Part shown: positions 60,956-64,000 of the stretch, in pieces
How the letters are laid out: every line of letters begins with the position of its first letter
How positions within the stretch are numbered: the stretch's first letter is position 1
NCBI GenBank assembly: GCA_016218715.1
Contig: JACRDG010000096.1
Coordinates: forward strand, 26,236 to 90,235
Origin: Desulfomonile tiedjei
GTDB taxonomy: Bacteria > Desulfobacterota > Desulfomonilia > Desulfomonilales > Desulfomonilaceae
DNA length: 64,000 nucleotides
Direction: 5' to 3'
Translations under genes and position numbers: made by a program
Notes under the pieces: model-generated
Told to the model about the DNA's origin: nothing
What the model saw: the letters and a program-made list of their open reading frames with translations, nothing else
Databases searched by the model: none

Positions 60956-62223
60956 CTCCAGGGGCAGCGTTTGTCTCTGATATGCCGTTCGAAGTCGTCC
61001 CGGAAATACCTCAAGGCGCTCTTGAGCGGTTCCATGGCTCCGGGAGCGAGGGCACAGTAGGTGCGACCGATCCAGAGCATCCGCGTGTGGGCTTCGAGGA
61101 TTTCAAGGTCACCGGGTTGGCCGCGACCCTCTTCGATGTCTTTGAGAATATTGGCTATCCAGGGCAATCCCTCACGACACGGGGTGCACCAGCCGCAAGA
61201 TTCCCGCGCGAAGAACGTCTCGAGGTTGTGGAGCATCCCCACCGGACACGTGCGGTCGTCCAGAACGATCAGGCTTCCCGTACCGAGGCGGCTCCCCACC
61301 TGGGCAAGCGAGTCGAAACACATCGACACGTCCAGGTGCTCCTCCCCGAAGAACTCGGTTGACGCCCCACCAGGCAAGACGCCTCGAAACTTCACTCCGT
61401 CACGCATACCGCCCGCGTGCTGTTCGAGTATCTCGCGGAGCGGTGTACCCATCGGGAGCTCCCACGCGCCTGGTCTCTTGACCTTGCCGCTGACCCCGTA
61501 GATCTTCGTCCCGCCGTCCTCGCAGACGCTCAGGCCCTGAAACCACGCGGCGCCGTTCTTTACGATGTGCGGGACGTTGCACATAGTCTCGACATTGTTC
61601 ATGAGGGTCGGTCGTCCCCAGAGTCCCGATTCGGTTTGCTGCGGCGGCCTGGCCACCGGAATCGCTCGTTTACCCTCCATGGAGTTCACCAGCGCCGAGC
61701 CCTCGCCGCAAATATACCGGCCCGCGCTAACATGCAAATAGAGCTCCAGGTTGAAATCGGTTCCCAGAATGTTCCGGCCCAGGTAATGGCTATCGTAGGC
61801 TTCCGCGATCGCTTTCCTCAACCTCTTCTCAGCCAGCTTGTATTCCCACCGGAGGAATATGTAGGCCACGTCAGCCTGAACCGCGAACCCGCCGATGACA
61901 ATCCCTTCTATAAGCTGATGGGGATCCCCTTCCATAAGCAGGCGGTCCTTGAAGGTCCCCGGTTCCATTTCATCTGCATCGACGATGAGATACCGCGGCC
62001 GATCCTCGCCGTTGGCCGGGGGCATGAACGCCCATTTGGCCCCTGTCGGGAACCCCGCACCTCCGCGGCCTCGCAGATTGGAAGCCCTGACCTCGTCGCA
62101 CACCTGTTTCGGCGACATCCCGGTGAGGACCTTCCGGAGCGCTTCGTACCCTCCCGCCTTTTCGTACTCTTTCACGTCGAAAGGGCCGTCGGGTCGAAAA
62201 TTCCTGGTGAGAGGCCGCTCCAT
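60952..62223 (-). CDS. nuoF: NADH:quinone oxidoreductase subunit F
   Basis: 423 residues from ATG 62223 (AGGAG seven bases upstream). FMN/NADH site: RGRGGAGFPTGAKWAFMP. [4Fe-4S] N3: ESCGWCTPCREG with the distant fourth Cys in GRTYCALAPGA. It oxidises NADH. It overlaps nuoG by four bases. Confidence 0.96.
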   Translation of the reverse strand: MERPLTRNFRPDGPFDVKEYEKAGGYEALRKVLTGMSPKQVCDEVRASNLRGRGGAGFPTGAKWAFMPPANGEDRPRYLIVDADEMEPGTFKDRLLMEGDPHQLIEGIVIGGFAVQADVAYIFLRWEYKLAEKRLRKAIAEAYDSHYLGRNILGTDFNLELYLHVSAGRYICGEGSALVNSMEGKRAIPVARPPQQTESGLWGRPTLMNNVETMCNVPHIVKNGAAWFQGLSVCEDGGTKIYGVSGKVKRPGAWELPMGTPLREILEQHAGGMRDGVKFRGVLPGGASTEFFGEEHLDVSMCFDSLAQVGSRLGTGSLIVLDDRTCPVGMLHNLETFFARESCGWCTPCREGLPWIANILKDIEEGRGQPGDLEILEAHTRMLWIGRTYCALAPGAMEPLKSALRYFRDDFERHIRDKRCPWR

Positions 62224-62233
62224 CTGTTTGCTC

Positions 62234-62698
62234 CTACGGGTACTGTGCGAGGATCGCGTCGAGCTTCTGCTCGTCCAACTCCTCGTGCAGGTCCGCATCG
62301 ATCATAAGAGCCGGTGCTGTGTGGCAGCTCCCCAGGCACTGAATGGGGAGCAGGGTGAAGCGGCCGTCCGCGGTCGTCTCACCCATACCGATGCCCAGAC
62401 GCCTGGTGAGGTGCGCCACGAGGCTCTCGTACCCCATGATCCAGCAACTGACGCTGTCGCACACGAGGATCACGTGGCGTCCCACCGGCTTGCGGTACAG
62501 ATGGTTGTAAAAGGTGGCCGCGCCGTCCAGTTCCGCGGGGTCCACATCAAGCAAACCCGCCACTTCTCGGAGCATCTCGTCCGAGATCCAGCCGTAATGG
62601 TTCCGGACAATGTGTAGGGCCTCGACAGCGACGGCCTCCGGGTGATCCCTGTCAACCCGTGACCTTATTTCCTGCTTGACGAGATCGCTCAGCATCAC
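62234..62698 (-). CDS. nuoE: NADH:quinone oxidoreductase subunit E
   Basis: 154 residues from GTG 62698 (eight bases after GAGG; ATG one codon later is possible). Thioredoxin-like [2Fe-2S] N1a site: CDSVSC and CLGSC. Ten bases before nuoF. R1 copy E lies between it and nuoD. Confidence 0.94.
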   Translation of the reverse strand: MMLSDLVKQEIRSRVDRDHPEAVAVEALHIVRNHYGWISDEMLREVAGLLDVDPAELDGAATFYNHLYRKPVGRHVILVCDSVSCWIMGYESLVAHLTRRLGIGMGETTADGRFTLLPIQCLGSCHTAPALMIDADLHEELDEQKLDAILAQYP

Positions 62699-62733
62699 TC
62701 TATCTGCCTCGGTGCCTGATAAGAGGCACGACT

Positions 62734-62890
62734 AAGTACGCCATTTCGCAAGTACGGTGTCTCTCTTGGAACCCCTGCTCTTGGCCGTTAGTGGGGCCGG
62801 CATCTTGCCGGTCCTTTAAGAAATGACAGGCAAGATGCCGGTCCCGCCATGCTCCCCGAAATGCGTCACCGCATTTGCGTCCTGTAGTAC
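62734..62890. mobile_element. R1 element, copy E, inside the nuo operon
   Basis: Left end AAGTACGCCATTTCGCAAGT and right end GTCACCGCATTTGCGTCC. Central GTGGGGCCGGCATCTTGCCG with GGCAAGATGCCGGTCCCGC. Separates nuoE and nuoD. Confidence 0.75.
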
Positions 62891-62924
62891 CAAGTACCCC
62901 TCTTCGCTCTGCGGCGTAACCGTC

Positions 62925-64000
62925 CTATCGGTCCACATCTGCCATCACGTAGTCGATACTCCCCAGGAAAGCCACGAGATCGGCCACGGGCAGGCCTTTG
63001 ACGACCACCGGTATCATCTGCAGGTGCGGAAACGATGGCGTCCGAATGCGACACCGATAGGCCGACGAATTCCCGTCGCTGACGAGATAGTACCCGTTAT
63101 TCCCCTTGGTCGCCTCGATACCGCAGAAAGCCTCGCCGGGAGGGATCACGGGGCCCCAGCTCACCGCGAGGAAGTGCGTGATCAGCGTTTCAATGTCCTG
63201 CATCGTACGGTCCTTCCGCGGCGGGACTGCCAGCGGGTGATCGGCCTTGTACGGCCCTTCGGGCATGTTGTTTAGACACTGCTCGATGATCCGAAGGCTC
63301 TGTCGCATCTCCTCGACCCGGACTGCGCATCGGTCGTAACAATCGCCGTTGTTTCCGATCGGGATGTCGAACTCCAGTTGATCGTATCCCGAATAGGGAC
63401 GCTTCTTGCGAAAGTCCCATTCCAGGCCGGTCGCACGGAGGCCGGGACCCGTGACTCCCCATTCGATCGCCTCGTCCACCGTGTAACGCGCGACCCCCTG
63501 GGTTCGGGCCTTGAAGATTCGGTTCCCCATGACCAGGTCGTCGTATTCCTTCAGCCGTGGCTCCATGTAGCTCAGGAACTCTCTGACCAGTCCATCCCAC
63601 CCTTTCGGGAGATCCTGCGCGACACCGCCGATGCGAAACCACATCGGATGCATCCGGCCGCCGCACACCGCCTCGATGATGTCAAAGACGCGCTCCCGAT
63701 CGTTGAACATGAAGAAGACGGGAGACATGGCGCCCAGATCCTGGGCAAAAGTGCCGTAAAACACCAGGTGGCTCGCGATGCGGAAAAATTCGGACAGCAT
63801 GATGCGAATTACCTTCACCCGATCCGGCACGTCGATCCCCGCGAGCTTCTCGACGGTCAGCACGTACGGGAGGTTGTTCATCACGCCGCCGAGGTAATCG
63901 ATCCGGTCGGTGTAGGGGATGAAGGTGTGCCAGGACTGGCGTTCTGCCATCTTTTCCGCACCGCGGTGGTGGTACCCAATGTCGAGCGCGACGTCTCGGA
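62925..64000 (-). CDS. nuoD: NADH:quinone oxidoreductase subunit D (5' end outside window)
   Basis: The last 358 codons; the reading frame is open to the right edge, where [19 protein letters not shown] shows the conserved quinone-site His pair. An ATG at 63950 is internal, not the start. [15 protein letters not shown] and GEFGSYLVSDG-like [19 protein letters not shown] are typical. nuoA-C should lie to the right. Confidence 0.95.
   Translation of the reverse strand, partial: RDVALDIGYHHRGAEKMAERQSWHTFIPYTDRIDYLGGVMNNLPYVLTVEKLAGIDVPDRVKVIRIMLSEFFRIASHLVFYGTFAQDLGAMSPVFFMFNDRERVFDIIEAVCGGRMHPMWFRIGGVAQDLPKGWDGLVREFLSYMEPRLKEYDDLVMGNRIFKARTQGVARYTVDEAIEWGVTGPGLRATGLEWDFRKKRPYSGYDQLEFDIPIGNNGDCYDRCAVRVEEMRQSLRIIEQCLNNMPEGPYKADHPLAVPPRKDRTMQDIETLITHFLAVSWGPVIPPGEAFCGIEATKGNNGYYLVSDGNSSAYRCRIRTPSFPHLQMIPVVVKGLPVADLVAFLGSIDYVMADVDR

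Noticed and set aside
5784..62890. R1 copies as CRISPR repeats
   Set aside because: Copies are kilobases apart, vary in length and have no regular spacers or cas genes.

Overview
This window looks like part of the chromosome of an anaerobic, Gram-negative bacterium of the Desulfobacterota/Syntrophobacterales type, judged from gene content alone. It carries outer-membrane barrel proteins, Tat and lipoprotein exports, multihaem cytochromes c, a Qrc/Psr-like quinone-cytochrome module, a fumarate-reductase-like flavoprotein, a 13-subunit-style complex I operon, acyl-CoA beta-oxidation functions and a B12-controlled cobalt importer. No tRNA, rRNA, transposase, prophage or CRISPR array was seen.

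Layout. 1-3.2 kb: two paralogous beta-barrel porins, the first cut by the window edge. 3.3-10.4 kb: ParB-like protein and glycosyltransferase (overlapping), a HAD hydrolase broken by an in-frame stop, argJ, an MltD-like lytic transglycosylase, a reduced histidine-kinase-like protein and nicotinamidase. 10.5-16.1 kb: RNase Y, a 6S RNA directly after zapA, a ZapB-like coiled coil, a Fis-type regulator, glmU and a LOG-family protein. 16.2-21.9 kb: lipB-pdhA-pdhB-pdhC-lpd, encoding a 2-oxoacid dehydrogenase complex with its own lipoate-attachment enzyme. 22.2-35.7 kb: one long minus-strand redox locus. It runs from an NHL protein and a duplicated-fold transporter through iron-sulfur, FMN-domain and heptahaem proteins, FrdB/FrdA-like subunits and a four-subunit Qrc/Psr-like complex. 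36-47 kb: nitroreductase, a 3-hydroxyacyl-CoA dehydrogenase/enoyl-CoA hydratase fusion, transglutaminase-like protein, beta-CASP nuclease, Old Yellow Enzyme relative and a large hybrid histidine kinase. 47.3-50.8 kb: small Cys-rich membrane protein, then a cobalamin riboswitch with terminator and cbiMNQO. 50.8-64 kb: nuoN back to nuoD on the minus strand, with nuoD running off the window.

How it fits together. Beta-oxidation and 2-oxoacid oxidation would feed NADH to complex I and the quinone pool. The 22-35 kb locus has parts on both membrane faces: cytoplasmic FrdAB-like proteins, membrane iron-sulfur and FMN proteins, and periplasmic cytochromes plus a Tat-exported molybdopterin-fold protein. 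It plausibly links quinone, periplasmic haem and a cytoplasmic flavoprotein. Its substrate cannot be read from sequence, and it is my best candidate for an undescribed system.

Intergenic spaces hold three dispersed repeat families. R1 is about 130-158 bp with terminal inverted repeats and a strong central palindrome (five copies). R2 has three copies, each exactly 157 bp end to end. R3 is about 90 bp with a terminator-like hairpin (three copies). Several R1/R2 copies sit inside operons, and three R1 copies begin within or next to a stop codon. Several near-consensus sigma-70 promoters were found by eye. Coordinates of starts were chosen from Shine-Dalgarno spacing and family length, and no database search was possible.
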